A stretch of DNA of 64,000 nt from assembly GCF_030053115.1 (NCBI RefSeq), contig NZ_CP125619.1, forward strand, positions 1,799,001-1,863,000, read 5' to 3'. This stretch comes from Pseudomonas svalbardensis (GTDB lineage: Bacteria > Pseudomonadota > Gammaproteobacteria > Pseudomonadales > Pseudomonadaceae). The notes under the pieces are model-generated. The model worked only from the letters and a program-made list of their open reading frames with translations. It did no database searches and was not told the DNA's origin. The position numbers and the translations under genes were made by a program. Within the stretch, counting starts at the first letter, position 1, and every line of letters begins with the position of its first letter. This document shows positions 33,113-42,181 of the stretch, in pieces.

Positions 33113-34558
33113 ATGGCTTTAACAGTAAACACCAACATTGCATCGCTGAACGTTCAAAAGAACTTGACCCGTTCGTCCGACGCTCTGCAAACTTCGATGC
33201 AACGCCTGTCTTCCGGCCTGCGTATCAACAGCGCTAAAGACGATGCGGCCGGCCTGCAAATTTCCAACCGTCTGACCAGCCAGATCAACGGCCTGCAGAC
33301 TGCCATCAAGAACGCCGGTGACGGTATCTCCATCGCGCAAACTGCTGAAGGCGCGATGCAAGAATCCACCAACATCCTGCAGAAAATGCGTACCCTGGCT
33401 CTGGCTTCCGCGAACGGCTCGCCAAGCGCTGAAGACCGTAAGTCGAACAACGCTGAATACTCTGCTCTGACTTCCGAGCTGACCCGTATCGCTACCACCA
33501 CTACTTTCGGTGGTCGTAACCTGTTGGACGGTTCTTTCGGTACTACCGCTTTCCAGGTAGGCGCCAACGCAAACCAGACCATCAACATGACTCTGGGCGA
33601 CGTATCGGCTAACAACATCGGTTCCCAGCAGCTGAAGTCCGTGGACATCGCGCCAAGTGCAACTGGCGTTGCCGGCGGTGCTCTGGCTGTCACCGGTGGT
33701 GGCCAGACCGCTAGCGTAACTGTTGCTGCCGGTCAGTCTGCCAAGGCTACCGCTGCTCAGCTGAACGGCGCTATCGGTGGCCTGTCGGCTACTGCCAGCA
33801 CTGAAGCTCAGTTCACTGTTAACACTGCTGCAATCCTGGCCGCTACTCCAGCCAGCGCCAACTTCTCCATCAAAGTAGGCAGCGGCGCCGCAGTCAACAT
33901 GGTTGGTGTTACCGACACCGCTGGTCTGGCTGACCAACTGAAGTCCAACGCTGCCAAACTGGGCATCAGCGTTAACTACAACGCCACCACCAACAACCTG
34001 CAAATCAAATCCGACACCGGTGAAAACATCACTCTGGACACTGGTGACGCTGGTGCAATCGCTGGTATCACCGTTGCTGCCAAAAACGGTGCTGGTGCCT
34101 ACGGTGCTGGTGTTGCTGCCGCTGCTGGTCCAATCCAGGTGACTGGTGCGGTATCGCTGAACTCCACCAACAGCTACTCGCTGAGCGGTGCTGGTGCAAC
34201 GGGTCTGTTCGTGGCTGCCGGTACTACCGTCAGCTCGGCCAAAACCACCGTCAACAACACTGACGTGACCACTGCTGCCAACGCGCAAAACGCTGTTGAC
34301 GTGATCACCCAGGCAATCGCCAACATCGACTCCCAGCGTGCTGACCTCGGTGCGGTACAAAACCGTTTCGACAGCACCGTGGCCAACCTGCGCAGCATCT
34401 CGGACAACTCCACTGCTGCTCGTGGCGTGATCCAGGACGTCGACTTCGCGTCGGAAACTGCTCAGCTGACCAAGCAACAAACCCTGCAACAGGCTTCCAC
34501 CGCGATCCTGTCCCAGGCTAACCAGCTGCCATCCGCTGTACTGAAGCTGCTTCAGTAA
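33113..34558 (+). CDS. fliC: Flagellin FliC
   Basis: The filament subunit, 481 residues. The conserved N-terminal D0/D1 region begins [20 protein letters not shown] and contains [20 protein letters not shown]. The C-terminal D0/D1 has [36 protein letters not shown] sequence. The centre (~175-390) is the variable surface domain, low in charge and rich in Ala, Thr, Gly and Val. Codon use is strongly biased (gct, cgt, aac), as expected for a very highly expressed protein. A sigma-28 promoter lies upstream; the ATG follows an acgaggatttcgtc ribosome-binding region. Confidence 0.98.
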   Translation: MALTVNTNIASLNVQKNLTRSSDALQTSMQRLSSGLRINSAKDDAAGLQISNRLTSQINGLQTAIKNAGDGISIAQTAEGAMQESTNILQKMRTLALASANGSPSAEDRKSNNAEYSALTSELTRIATTTTFGGRNLLDGSFGTTAFQVGANANQTINMTLGDVSANNIGSQQLKSVDIAPSATGVAGGALAVTGGGQTASVTVAAGQSAKATAAQLNGAIGGLSATASTEAQFTVNTAAILAATPASANFSIKVGSGAAVNMVGVTDTAGLADQLKSNAAKLGISVNYNATTNNLQIKSDTGENITLDTGDAGAIAGITVAAKNGAGAYGAGVAAAAGPIQVTGAVSLNSTNSYSLSGAGATGLFVAAGTTVSSAKTTVNNTDVTTAANAQNAVDVITQAIANIDSQRADLGAVQNRFDSTVANLRSISDNSTAARGVIQDVDFASETAQLTKQQTLQQASTAILSQANQLPSAVLKLLQ

Positions 34559-34576
34559 TTCCAGCGCTTGGTGACT

Positions 34577-34608
34577 GACGGAAGGGCGCGTTTACGTGCC
34601 CTTTCGTC
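34577..34608 (+). terminator. Hairpin downstream of fliC
   Basis: gacggaagggc pairs with gccctttcgtc around gcgtttacgt. It begins 18 bp after the fliC stop and has only a short T-tract, so it may allow read-through into flaG. Confidence 0.7.
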
Positions 34609-34632
34609 ATTTCCGTGATGAGGAGATTTAGC

Positions 34633-34983
34633 ATGGACATGAGCGTCAAGTTAAACCTGTCCTATCCGGCCGTTGCTCCCCAGAGTGTCGCGCCGACTGT
34701 TACCGCTAAACAGGATCAACCCAAGGTTGAAGCCGTTGCGTCTGTGGGCTCCGAGCCCAAGCGTGATGACCTGGAGAAAGCTGTGACCGATATTCAGGAA
34801 TTCGTCCAGGCTGCCCAGCGCAAACTGGATTTTTCCATTGATGATTCCTCCGGCCGGGTCGTGGTCAAGGTCATTGCCACTGAAACCGGTGACGTGATTC
34901 GCCAGATCCCTTCGGAAACTGCATTGAAACTGGCACAAAGCCTGTCGGACGCCAGTAGTTTGTTGTTTGACGACAAAGTCTGA
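34633..34983 (+). CDS. flaG: FlaG-family protein
   Basis: A 116-residue protein of the FlaG (fleL) family, which affects filament length in Pseudomonas. The C-terminal signature is FSIDDSSGRVVVKVIATETG then DVIRQIPSETALKLAQSL. The N-terminal ~50 residues are low-complexity. The ATG at 34633 has gatgaggagattt ahead; six upstream codons are not used. Located between fliC and fliD as usual in the genus. Confidence 0.93.
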   Translation: MDMSVKLNLSYPAVAPQSVAPTVTAKQDQPKVEAVASVGSEPKRDDLEKAVTDIQEFVQAAQRKLDFSIDDSSGRVVVKVIATETGDVIRQIPSETALKLAQSLSDASSLLFDDKV

Positions 34984-35061
34984 ACTGGCATGAATTTTGT
35001 TGCTGTCGCTGTTTAAGACGCGCTTAGTCAAGAAAACGGCAGCCACTGGATAAGGAGAGAG

Positions 35062-36450
35062 ATGATGGCGGGTACAACGGTTAGCGGTATTGGTTCGAAC
35101 ATCGATACCCAGTCGATCGTGAAGTCTTTGGTGGACGCGGAAAGAGCGCCCAAGCAAACGCAGATCAACAATCAGACGCTGAAAGCAACCACCTCGCTGT
35201 CGTCCATCGGTAAAATTCAGGCGGCGCTGGAAGCCTTCCGCAGTGCGTTGGAGAACATGAAAACTGCCTCCAGTTTCAGCGGATTGAGCGGGTCGTCGTC
35301 CGATGAGAAGGTGGCCACCGTTACCACCGGCACTGGCGCGGCGGCTGGCAGTTTCTCGCTGCTGGTTACCAAGCTGGCAACTGCGTCGAAGATTTCCACC
35401 CAGGTTTATGCCGGCGGTGCATCTACGGTGGTCAACGCCGGTTCGGTGCCGACCACGCTGAGCATCAAGCAGGGCAGCGATACCTTCGATGTTAGCATTC
35501 CCGCCGGCGCGACGTTGCAGCAAGTCCGCGACTCGATCAACTCGCAGTACGCCAACAAGGGCTTGAGTGCCAACATCCTGACCGACGCCAGTGGCTCTCG
35601 TATGGTACTGACCTCGACCACAACCGGTGTTGGTACGGATCTGACGCTGTCGGGTAACTCAGGCCTGCAAACAGGTGTCACCGTCCTTGCTCCTCCGCAG
35701 AACGCCGCGTACGTTTTGGATGGTGTGTCGATGATCTCCAAGTCCAATACCATCGCCGATGCCGTGAGCGGGATCACGGTCAAGCTGACTGGTGTGTCGC
35801 CGACGCCGTCCGGTGGTGGTGCAGCGACGCCAGCAACCATCACGGTGTCTGCGAGCACAGCGACGTTGAAGTCAGCGGTCAAGGGGTTCGTTGATACCTA
35901 CAACGCCTTGATCAAGGCATCCAATGCAGAGACTCAGGTCACCACCAATGCCAATGGTTCGGTGACGTCAGGCGCCCTCACTGGCGATGCCTCCCTGCGT
36001 TCATTGATGTCGGCGGTGCGTACCGAGCTGAACGCGATGGGCGGGACGGGTCAGTTGAAATCGCTCGCTCAGTTCGGCGTTAAAACCGATCAAAAGACTG
36101 GGATGCTCTCCGTCGACGATAAGTTGTTCGACGCCGCGGCCCTTACCAACGCCTCCGACATCAACGGTATCTTTACTGGCGACACCGGTTTGCTGGCGCG
36201 CATGAAGTCCGCCACTGATAGCTTTGCCTTGAGCAAGACTGGCGTGTTCGCTGCTCGTTCAGCAACCCTGACCAATAGTCTTAACGATTTGAAGAAGCAG
36301 CAGGATTCCCTCGACGCACGCATGACCAGCCTGCAAGCGAGCCTGTCCGCCAAGTACACCGCCATGGACTCACTGGTGGCCAAGCTGCGGGCGCAGAGCA
36401 GCAGCATCATGACCACGCTCAATGCGCTGAACAATCCGAAGTCGGACTGA
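35062..36450 (+). CDS. fliD: Filament cap protein FliD (HAP2)
   Basis: The filament cap protein, required for flagellin folding at the tip and for mucin adhesion in P. aeruginosa. 462 residues, with N-terminal SGIGSNIDTQSIVKSLVDAE-type sequence (VSGIGSNIDTQSIVKSLVDA) and the helical C-terminus containing LDARMTSLQASLSAKYTAMD. The start has aaggagagag just upstream; ATG ATG gives a choice of 35062 or 35065. A strong terminator follows it. Confidence 0.95.
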   Translation: MMAGTTVSGIGSNIDTQSIVKSLVDAERAPKQTQINNQTLKATTSLSSIGKIQAALEAFRSALENMKTASSFSGLSGSSSDEKVATVTTGTGAAAGSFSLLVTKLATASKISTQVYAGGASTVVNAGSVPTTLSIKQGSDTFDVSIPAGATLQQVRDSINSQYANKGLSANILTDASGSRMVLTSTTTGVGTDLTLSGNSGLQTGVTVLAPPQNAAYVLDGVSMISKSNTIADAVSGITVKLTGVSPTPSGGGAATPATITVSASTATLKSAVKGFVDTYNALIKASNAETQVTTNANGSVTSGALTGDASLRSLMSAVRTELNAMGGTGQLKSLAQFGVKTDQKTGMLSVDDKLFDAAALTNASDINGIFTGDTGLLARMKSATDSFALSKTGVFAARSATLTNSLNDLKKQQDSLDARMTSLQASLSAKYTAMDSLVAKLRAQSSSIMTTLNALNNPKSD

Positions 36451-36464
36451 TCCGCATCAGGCAT

Positions 36465-36507
36465 AAAAAAACCCAGGCAGTCTGTAATGACAGTGCCTGG
36501 GTTTTTT
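36465..36507 (+). terminator. Intrinsic terminator after fliD
   Basis: aaaaacccaggca/tgcctgggttttt stem, with a second small hairpin (gtctgtaatgacag-like) at its tip, then TTTTTT. It starts 14 bp after the fliD stop. Confidence 0.93.
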
Positions 36508-36527
36508 CATTGGTGGTGGGTCTGGGT

Positions 36528-36554
36528 TAAAGTTATGTATCGCTCAGTCGACAT
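36528..36554 (+). promoter_or_regulatory. Possible sigma-28 promoter of fliS
   Basis: TAAAGTTA, 11-bp spacer, GTCGACAT. The -35 half matches TAAAGTTT in seven of eight positions; the -10 half matches GCCGATAA in five. It lies between the fliD terminator and fliS, which otherwise has no visible promoter. Confidence 0.4.
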
Positions 36555-36605
36555 AATGATTAGAGCAATCCCTTTTTCAGTTGTTGTCTGTCACGAGGTA
36601 GAAAC

Positions 36606-36995
36606 ATGAACCCCATGAGAGCCCTTCGCCAATACCAGAAGGTCAATTCCCACGCCCAGATCTCTGAAGCCAATCCACATCGCCTGGTGCAGTTGCTGAT
36701 GGAAGGCGGGCTGGATCGCATGGCGCAAGCCAAGGGTGCAATGGAGCGTGGCGACATCGCTCTCAAGGGGTTGATGCTGGGCAAGGCGGTCGACATCGTT
36801 ATCGGCTTGCGTGACGGTCTGAACCCGGAAAAGACCGAAGACCCGGCGTCGCTGCAGCAACTTGACAACTTGTATGCCTACATGATGACGCGCCTGATGG
36901 AGGCCAACCGCGATAACGATGCGGCGATCATCGATGAGGTTTCGGGTTTGCTCGAAACCCTGAAAAGCGGTTGGGATGGTATTGCCAATCAATAG
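36606..36995 (+). CDS. fliS: Flagellin export chaperone FliS
   Basis: A 129-residue, all-helical chaperone that binds the C-terminus of flagellin and prevents early polymerisation. Family features are the N-terminal ALRQYQKVNSHAQISEANPH-like segment, LVQLLMEGGLDRMAQAKGAM, and LDNLYAYMMTRLMEANRDND near 90-110. It is preceded by a cacgaggta site and is followed by the fliT-like gene after 24 bp. Confidence 0.94.
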   Translation: MNPMRALRQYQKVNSHAQISEANPHRLVQLLMEGGLDRMAQAKGAMERGDIALKGLMLGKAVDIVIGLRDGLNPEKTEDPASLQQLDNLYAYMMTRLMEANRDNDAAIIDEVSGLLETLKSGWDGIANQ

Positions 36996-37019
36996 GCCCA
37001 CGAGCCTGAGGATGACGTC

Positions 37020-37316
37020 ATGAGTCAAGCATTGCAGCGGATTGAAGAAACACGCGAAGCCTTGGTTGACGCCTTGGCCGCGCGTAATTGGGATGCGATC
37101 GGCGAATTGGATGTGGCCTGTCGCGAATGCGTCGATGAGGTGCTGAGCGAGGCGCCGATCGATGAAGAAGCGTTGCGGACCAATCTGGAGGGGTTGCTAG
37201 AGGTGTACAAGGATTTGTTGACGGCCACGATGGGAGAGCGCCAAGCGATCGTCGACGAGATGTCGCAGATCACCCAAGCGCAGAAGGCGGCAAAGGTTTA
37301 CCATCTGTTTGGTTGA
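37020..37316 (+). CDS. fliT: FliT-like flagellar chaperone
   Basis: A 98-residue, helical, acidic protein directly after fliS. It resembles the FliT-type protein of this position in pseudomonads, which acts as chaperone for FliD or other filament parts. It contains RIEETREALVDALAARNWDA and ends KAAKVYHLFG. FliT proteins are divergent, so the assignment relies on context and length. The ATG has cctgaggatgacgtc upstream. Confidence 0.78.
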   Translation: MSQALQRIEETREALVDALAARNWDAIGELDVACRECVDEVLSEAPIDEEALRTNLEGLLEVYKDLLTATMGERQAIVDEMSQITQAQKAAKVYHLFG

Positions 37317-37354
37317 TTAACCGTCAGTTAATACAAACATAGTGCGCCATAAAT

Positions 37355-37383
37355 TTGACTGTGCGCGGTTTTTTGACTTAACT
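37355..37383 (+). promoter_or_regulatory. Candidate sigma-70 promoter of fleQ
   Basis: ttgact and ttaact separated by 17 bp, 108 bp upstream of the fleQ ATG. fleQ is the top of the flagellar hierarchy and is known in P. aeruginosa to be sigma-70 dependent, so a consensus-like -35 is expected here. Confidence 0.4.
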
Positions 37384-37490
37384 AGTGGCTGGTTGAACAT
37401 TTCAGGCGTCTACAGGCATCAACGTGTCTGCAAGCGTCTAGCTTGCCCCCTCATTTCGGGCATTGAGTTGACTAGGGAAGTTGCAATTGC

Positions 37491-38966
37491 ATGTGGCGTG
37501 AAACCAAAATTCTGCTGATTGATGACGATAGCGTCCGTCGCCGCGACTTGGCCGTGATTTTAAATTTTCTTGGCGAAGAAAATTTACCCTGCGGTAGCCA
37601 TGACTGGCAGCAGGCTGTCGGCTCATTGTCATCAAGTCGTGAAGTGATCTGTGTCCTCATCGGGACGGTCAATGCACCTGGCGCACTTACGGGCTTGTTA
37701 AAGACACTCTCAACCTGGGATGAGTTCCTTCCGGTTTTGTTAATGGGCGATAATTCTTCCGTTGACTTGCCAGAAGACCAGCGTCGCCGAGTGCTTTCGA
37801 CCCTCGAAATGCCACCCAGCTACAGCAAATTGCTCGACTCCCTGCACCGTGCCCAGGTCTATCGCGAGATGTACGACCAGGCCCGCGAGCGCGGTCGCCA
37901 TCGCGAACCCAATCTTTTCCGTAGTCTTGTCGGCACCAGCCGGGCGATTCAACACGTCCGTCAGATGATGCAGCAAGTCGCCGACACCGACGCCAGCGTA
38001 CTGATCCTCGGCGAATCCGGGACTGGCAAGGAAGTGGTTGCGCGCAACCTGCACTATCACTCCAAGCGTCGTGACGCGCCGTTCGTACCGGTCAACTGCG
38101 GGGCGATCCCGGCCGAGTTGCTGGAAAGCGAACTGTTTGGCCACGAGAAGGGCGCCTTCACCGGGGCAATCACCAGCCGCGCCGGGCGTTTCGAACTGGC
38201 CAATGGCGGCACGCTGTTCCTCGATGAAATCGGCGACATGCCGCTGCCGATGCAGGTCAAGCTGCTGCGCGTTTTGCAGGAACGCACCTTCGAGCGCGTG
38301 GGCAGCAACAAGACCCAAAGCGTCGATGTGCGGATCATCGCGGCGACCCACAAGAATCTCGAAAGCATGATCGAGATCGGTACCTTCCGCGAAGACTTGT
38401 ACTACCGCCTGAACGTGTTCCCGATCGAGATGGCGCCACTGCGCGAGCGTGTCGAAGACATTCCGCTGCTGATGAACGAGTTGATCTCGCGCATGGAGCA
38501 CGAGAAGCGTGGGTCGATCCGTTTCAATTCCGCGGCGATCATGTCGCTGTGCCGTCACGGCTGGCCGGGCAACGTTCGCGAGCTGGCCAACCTGGTGGAG
38601 CGCATGGCGATCATGCATCCTTATGGGGTGATCGGCGTGGTCGAGCTGCCGAAGAAATTCCGTTACGTCGACGATGAGGACGAGCAACTGGTCGACAGCT
38701 TGCGCAGCGATCTTGAAGAGCGCGTGGCCATCAACGGTCATACTCCGGACTTCTCTGCCGGCGCCATGCTGCCGCCGGAAGGCCTGGACCTGAAGGACTA
38801 CCTCGGTGGTCTGGAACAAGGGCTGATTCAGCAGGCGCTGGATGATGCCAATGGCATCGTGGCGCGCGCGGCAGAGCGGCTGCGTATTCGTCGCACCACA
38901 CTGGTGGAAAAGATGCGCAAGTACGGCATGAGCCGTCGTGATGGAGATGAACAGGCGGATGATTGA
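37491..38966 (+). CDS. fleQ: Flagellar master regulator FleQ
   Basis: This sigma-54 enhancer-binding protein activates class II flagellar genes and, with c-di-GMP, switches exopolysaccharide genes. 491 residues: a degenerate receiver domain (1-120, without a usable phospho-Asp set), an AAA+ domain with Walker A GESGTGKE (~174-181) and the GAFTGA loop in [17 protein letters not shown], and an HTH at the end ([20 protein letters not shown]). The c-di-GMP contact LFRS motif is at 142-145 and Arg185 is present, as in P. aeruginosa FleQ. FleN (61843-62673) is its antagonist. Confidence 0.98.
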   Translation: MWRETKILLIDDDSVRRRDLAVILNFLGEENLPCGSHDWQQAVGSLSSSREVICVLIGTVNAPGALTGLLKTLSTWDEFLPVLLMGDNSSVDLPEDQRRRVLSTLEMPPSYSKLLDSLHRAQVYREMYDQARERGRHREPNLFRSLVGTSRAIQHVRQMMQQVADTDASVLILGESGTGKEVVARNLHYHSKRRDAPFVPVNCGAIPAELLESELFGHEKGAFTGAITSRAGRFELANGGTLFLDEIGDMPLPMQVKLLRVLQERTFERVGSNKTQSVDVRIIAATHKNLESMIEIGTFREDLYYRLNVFPIEMAPLRERVEDIPLLMNELISRMEHEKRGSIRFNSAAIMSLCRHGWPGNVRELANLVERMAIMHPYGVIGVVELPKKFRYVDDEDEQLVDSLRSDLEERVAINGHTPDFSAGAMLPPEGLDLKDYLGGLEQGLIQQALDDANGIVARAAERLRIRRTTLVEKMRKYGMSRRDGDEQADD

Positions 38967-39007
38967 CGCCTGTTTTTCAAGTCCTTCATTTGTAGGCGGT
39001 TTTTTTT
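38966..39007 (+). terminator. Weak terminator after fleQ
   Basis: acgcct and aggcgg-type arms with a long loop, followed by eight T. It overlaps the stop codon of fleQ and runs up to the sigma-54 element of fleSR. The stem is short, so efficiency is doubtful. Confidence 0.35.
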
Positions 39008-39023
39008 AGGCACGGGTATTGCT
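39008..39023 (+). promoter_or_regulatory. Sigma-54 promoter of fleSR
   Basis: AGGCACGGGTATTGCT has the exact GG-N10-GC spacing and the GGCACG and TTGC blocks of the consensus. It lies 54 bp upstream of the fleS ATG, just after the T-run that ends the fleQ unit. Confidence 0.85.
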
Positions 39024-39076
39024 ACATCCCTCGCAACGTTCCGTTTAACTGACGGTCAGCCAAGCGAGAGAGCACG

Positions 39077-40300
39077 ATGCCCCAAGCCGCCCAGATGTCT
39101 CCTGTCCCTGACGCTTCGGGACAACCGTCGTCCGTAGAGCAGGCGAGCCGGCTTGGCCTTGAGCAGGCGTTTGCACTGTTCAACCAGATGTCGAGCCAAT
39201 TGACCGATTCCTACAGCATGCTCGAAGCGCGGGTCACCGAGCTCAAGGGTGAGCTGGCGGTGGTCAGCGCTCAGCGCATGCAGGAATTGGCGGAAAAAGA
39301 ACGCCTGGCCAACCGGCTGCAAAACCTCCTCGATCTGTTGCCCGGCGGCGTCATCGTCATCGACGCCCAAGGCATCGTGCGCGAAGCCAACCCCGCTGCC
39401 TGCGAACTGCTCGGTCTGCCCCTCGAAGGCGAGCTGTGGCGTCATGTCATTGCCCGCTGCTTTGCGCCCCGTGAAGACGATGGTCACGAAATCTCGCTCA
39501 AGGACGGTCGGCGTTTGTCGATCTCCACTCGCTCGCTGGATGCCGAGCCCGGTCAGTTGGTGTTGCTCAACGACCTGACTGAAACCCGTCATCTGCAAGA
39601 TCAGCTGGCCCGCCACGAACGACTCTCGTCCCTCGGTCGAATGGTCGCCTCGCTGGCTCATCAGATTCGTACACCGTTATCCGCCGCCTTGCTCTACGCC
39701 AGTCATTTGACTGAGCAAGCGTTGCCGGTCGAGACCCAGCAGCGTTTTGCCGGGCGCTTGAAAGAGCGTCTGCATGAATTGGAGCATCAGGTTCGCGACA
39801 TGCTGGTGTTTGCGCGCGGCGAGCTGCCGCTGACCGATCGCGTCACGCCCAAAGTGCTGATGCAGTCGCTGCAGGCGGCTGCACTGACCCATGTGCAGGA
39901 CCTGCCGATTCGCTGGCAGTGCGACAGTCATTCCGGCGAGTTGCTGTGCAATCGCGACACGCTGGTCGGGGCGATCCTGAACCTGATCGAGAACGCCATC
40001 CAGGCCAGCGCCGGTGACGTCCGCTTGAAGGTCCACCTCTATACCCGTGACAACAACCTGCGCGTATCTGTCAGTGACAGCGGCAGTGGCATCGACACGA
40101 AAGTGCTGGCACGACTCGGCGAGCCGTTTTTTACCACTAAGACCACCGGGACCGGCCTTGGCCTGACCGTGGTCAAGGCAGTGGCGCGTGCCCATCAGGG
40201 AGAATTGCAACTGCGCTCGCGGCTGGGGCGCGGCACTTGCGCGCAGGTCATCCTGCCGCTTTTTTTCGATGAAAAGCCCAGCGCTCAGGGAGCGGAGTGA
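39077..40300 (+). CDS. fleS: Flagellar sensor histidine kinase FleS
   Basis: A 407-residue cytosolic kinase without transmembrane helices. It has an N-terminal coiled coil (~25-80), a PAS domain (~82-175; LLPGGVIVIDAQGIVREANP), a HisKA H-box (SLAHQIRTPLSAALLYASHL) and an ATPase domain with NLIENAIQA, SDSGSGID and GTGLGLTVV. It phosphorylates FleR to turn on class III genes. Its TGA overlaps the GTG/GGAG region ahead of fleR, so the two are coupled. Confidence 0.96.
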   Translation: MPQAAQMSPVPDASGQPSSVEQASRLGLEQAFALFNQMSSQLTDSYSMLEARVTELKGELAVVSAQRMQELAEKERLANRLQNLLDLLPGGVIVIDAQGIVREANPAACELLGLPLEGELWRHVIARCFAPREDDGHEISLKDGRRLSISTRSLDAEPGQLVLLNDLTETRHLQDQLARHERLSSLGRMVASLAHQIRTPLSAALLYASHLTEQALPVETQQRFAGRLKERLHELEHQVRDMLVFARGELPLTDRVTPKVLMQSLQAAALTHVQDLPIRWQCDSHSGELLCNRDTLVGAILNLIENAIQASAGDVRLKVHLYTRDNNLRVSVSDSGSGIDTKVLARLGEPFFTTKTTGTGLGLTVVKAVARAHQGELQLRSRLGRGTCAQVILPLFFDEKPSAQGAE

Positions 40301-40305
40301 AGGAC

Positions 40306-41691
40306 ATGCCAATCAAGGTTTTACTGGTCGAGGACGACCGCGCGCTACGCGAAGCACTGGCGGATACGCTGCTGCTCGCGGGGCACGACTACACGGCCGT
40401 AGGCTCGGCAGAAGAAGCGCTGGCGGCGGTCGGTAATGAGGCGTTCAACCTGGTGCTGAGTGACGTCAACATGCCGGGCATGGACGGTCATCAACTGCTC
40501 GGATTGCTGCGCACTCGTCAGCCGCAACTGCCGGTGTTGCTGATGACGGCTCACGGCGCCGTAGAGCGGGCAGTCGATGCGATGCGTCAGGGCGCAGCGG
40601 ATTACCTGGTCAAACCGTTCGAGCCCAAGGCATTGCTCGATCTGGTGGCGCGTCATGCGCTGGGCAGCCTCGGTGCGACCGAGGGCGAGGGGCCTGTAGC
40701 GTTCGAGCCGGCCAGTGCGCAATTGCTGGAATTGGCCGCACGGGTGGCGCGCAGTGATTCCACGGTATTGATCTCCGGTGAGTCCGGGACCGGTAAGGAA
40801 GTGCTGGCGCGGTACATCCATCAGCACTCCCATCGTGCCAGTCAGCCGTTCATTGCGATCAACTGCGCAGCCATCCCCGACAACATGCTCGAAGCCACGT
40901 TGTTTGGTCATGAAAAGGGCTCGTTCACCGGCGCCATCGCGGCGCAGGCCGGCAAGTTCGAACAGGCTGATGGCGGCACGATCCTGCTCGACGAAATTTC
41001 GGAAATGCCCCTCGGGCTCCAGGCCAAGTTGCTGCGAGTTTTGCAGGAGCGCGAAGTCGAGCGAGTCGGCTCACGCAAGCCGATCACGCTGGATATTCGA
41101 GTCGTGGCAACCACCAACCGTGACCTGGCGGGTGAGGTGGCGGCGGGACGTTTTCGCGAAGACCTTTACTATCGCCTGTCGGTGTTTCCGCTGGCCTGGC
41201 GTCCGTTGCGCGAACGTACCGCCGACATCCTGCCGTTGGCTGAGCGTCTTCTGGCCAAGTACGTCAATAAAATGAAGCATGCCGCGGCAAAGCTGTCGCC
41301 CGAGGCTCAGGCGTGTCTGATCGGTTATCCATGGCCGGGTAATGTGCGTGAGCTGGATAACGCGATTCAGCGAGCGTTGATCCTGCAGCAGGGCGGATTG
41401 ATACAGCCTGAGGATTTCTGTCTTGCCGGGCCTGTGGCGTGTGCGCCGTTGCCGGCATTGCCGCCAACGACTGTGCGCGCAGTAGAAGTCGACGCCGAAT
41501 CGGCGGGCGCCCTCGGCGATGACCTGCGGCGCCGTGAATTCCAGATGATCATTGATACCTTGCGCTCCGAGCGTGGTCGTCGCAAAGAAGCCGCCGAGCG
41601 ACTGGGCATCAGTCCGCGCACTCTGCGTTACAAGCTGGCGCAGATGCGTGACGCCGGAATGGACGTGGAAGCTTATTTGTTCGCCACCTGA
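40306..41691 (+). CDS. fleR: Flagellar response regulator FleR
   Basis: A 461-residue NtrC-type activator. The receiver domain has the phospho-Asp near 53 (LVLSDVNMPGMDGHQLLGLL). The AAA+ domain has [15 protein letters not shown] and the sigma-54 loop as GSFTGA, and a Fis-type HTH ends the protein (AAERLGISPRTLRYKLAQMR). The start is ATG 40306 (MPIKVLLVEDD); the open frame also reaches a GTG at 40297. It activates class III operons such as flgF with sigma-54. Confidence 0.96.
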   Translation: MPIKVLLVEDDRALREALADTLLLAGHDYTAVGSAEEALAAVGNEAFNLVLSDVNMPGMDGHQLLGLLRTRQPQLPVLLMTAHGAVERAVDAMRQGAADYLVKPFEPKALLDLVARHALGSLGATEGEGPVAFEPASAQLLELAARVARSDSTVLISGESGTGKEVLARYIHQHSHRASQPFIAINCAAIPDNMLEATLFGHEKGSFTGAIAAQAGKFEQADGGTILLDEISEMPLGLQAKLLRVLQEREVERVGSRKPITLDIRVVATTNRDLAGEVAAGRFREDLYYRLSVFPLAWRPLRERTADILPLAERLLAKYVNKMKHAAAKLSPEAQACLIGYPWPGNVRELDNAIQRALILQQGGLIQPEDFCLAGPVACAPLPALPPTTVRAVEVDAESAGALGDDLRRREFQMIIDTLRSERGRRKEAAERLGISPRTLRYKLAQMRDAGMDVEAYLFAT

Positions 41692-41744
41692 TTCGTTAGC
41701 AATGCAAAGCCCTGGATGGCTTTTGTTTAGAGCGACCACGGAGC

Positions 41745-41760
41745 TGGCACCCTTGTTGCT
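41745..41760 (+). promoter_or_regulatory. Sigma-54 promoter of the fliE operon
   Basis: TGGCACCCTTGTTGCT is almost the ideal TGGCAC-N5-TTGCT with GG-N10-GC spacing. It lies 77 bp upstream of the fliE ATG. FleQ-dependent in P. aeruginosa. Confidence 0.92.
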
Positions 41761-41837
41761 AACACCTCACTGCCCGCCGAGTGAGTGTCAAAAAAATCGC
41801 GGGTCGCCAAAGACGTAGCTCGTCAAAGAGAGAGACC

Positions 41838-42167
41838 ATGAGCCAAGGTATTGAATTCAATCGATTGATGCTGGACATGCGCTCCATGCAAATGGATGCC
41901 ATGTCTGCGTCGAAATCGACTGCCGCTGTTCCTGCAATGGGTGGCAGCAGCTTTTCCGACATGCTCGGTCAGGCCGTCAATAAAGTGAACGACACCCAAC
42001 AGGCGTCCAGTCAGTTGGCCAGTGCCTTCGAGATCGGCAAGAGCGGCGTCGACCTGACGGACGTGATGATTTCCTCGCAGAAGGCCAGCGTGTCTTTTCA
42101 GGCGTTGACCCAAGTGCGCAACAAACTGGTTCAGGCATATCAAGACATCATGCAGATGCCGGTTTAA
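41838..42167 (+). CDS. fliE: Flagellar hook-basal body adaptor FliE
   Basis: A 109-residue helical adaptor between the MS ring and the rod, and an early substrate of the export gate. Typical C-terminus: [20 protein letters not shown] then [19 protein letters not shown]. The ATG at 41838 has aaagagagagacc ahead; the longer frame (from 41781) extends over the promoter side and is not used. It leads the fliEFGHIJ unit. Confidence 0.95.
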   Translation: MSQGIEFNRLMLDMRSMQMDAMSASKSTAAVPAMGGSSFSDMLGQAVNKVNDTQQASSQLASAFEIGKSGVDLTDVMISSQKASVSFQALTQVRNKLVQAYQDIMQMPV

Positions 42168-42181
42168 GGACGAATTGAGTC

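Noticed and set aside
34990..35015. Possible sigma-54 promoter upstream of fliD (tggcatgaattttgttgct)
   Set aside because: GG and GC are 13 bases apart, not 10, so the sigma-54 spacing rule fails.
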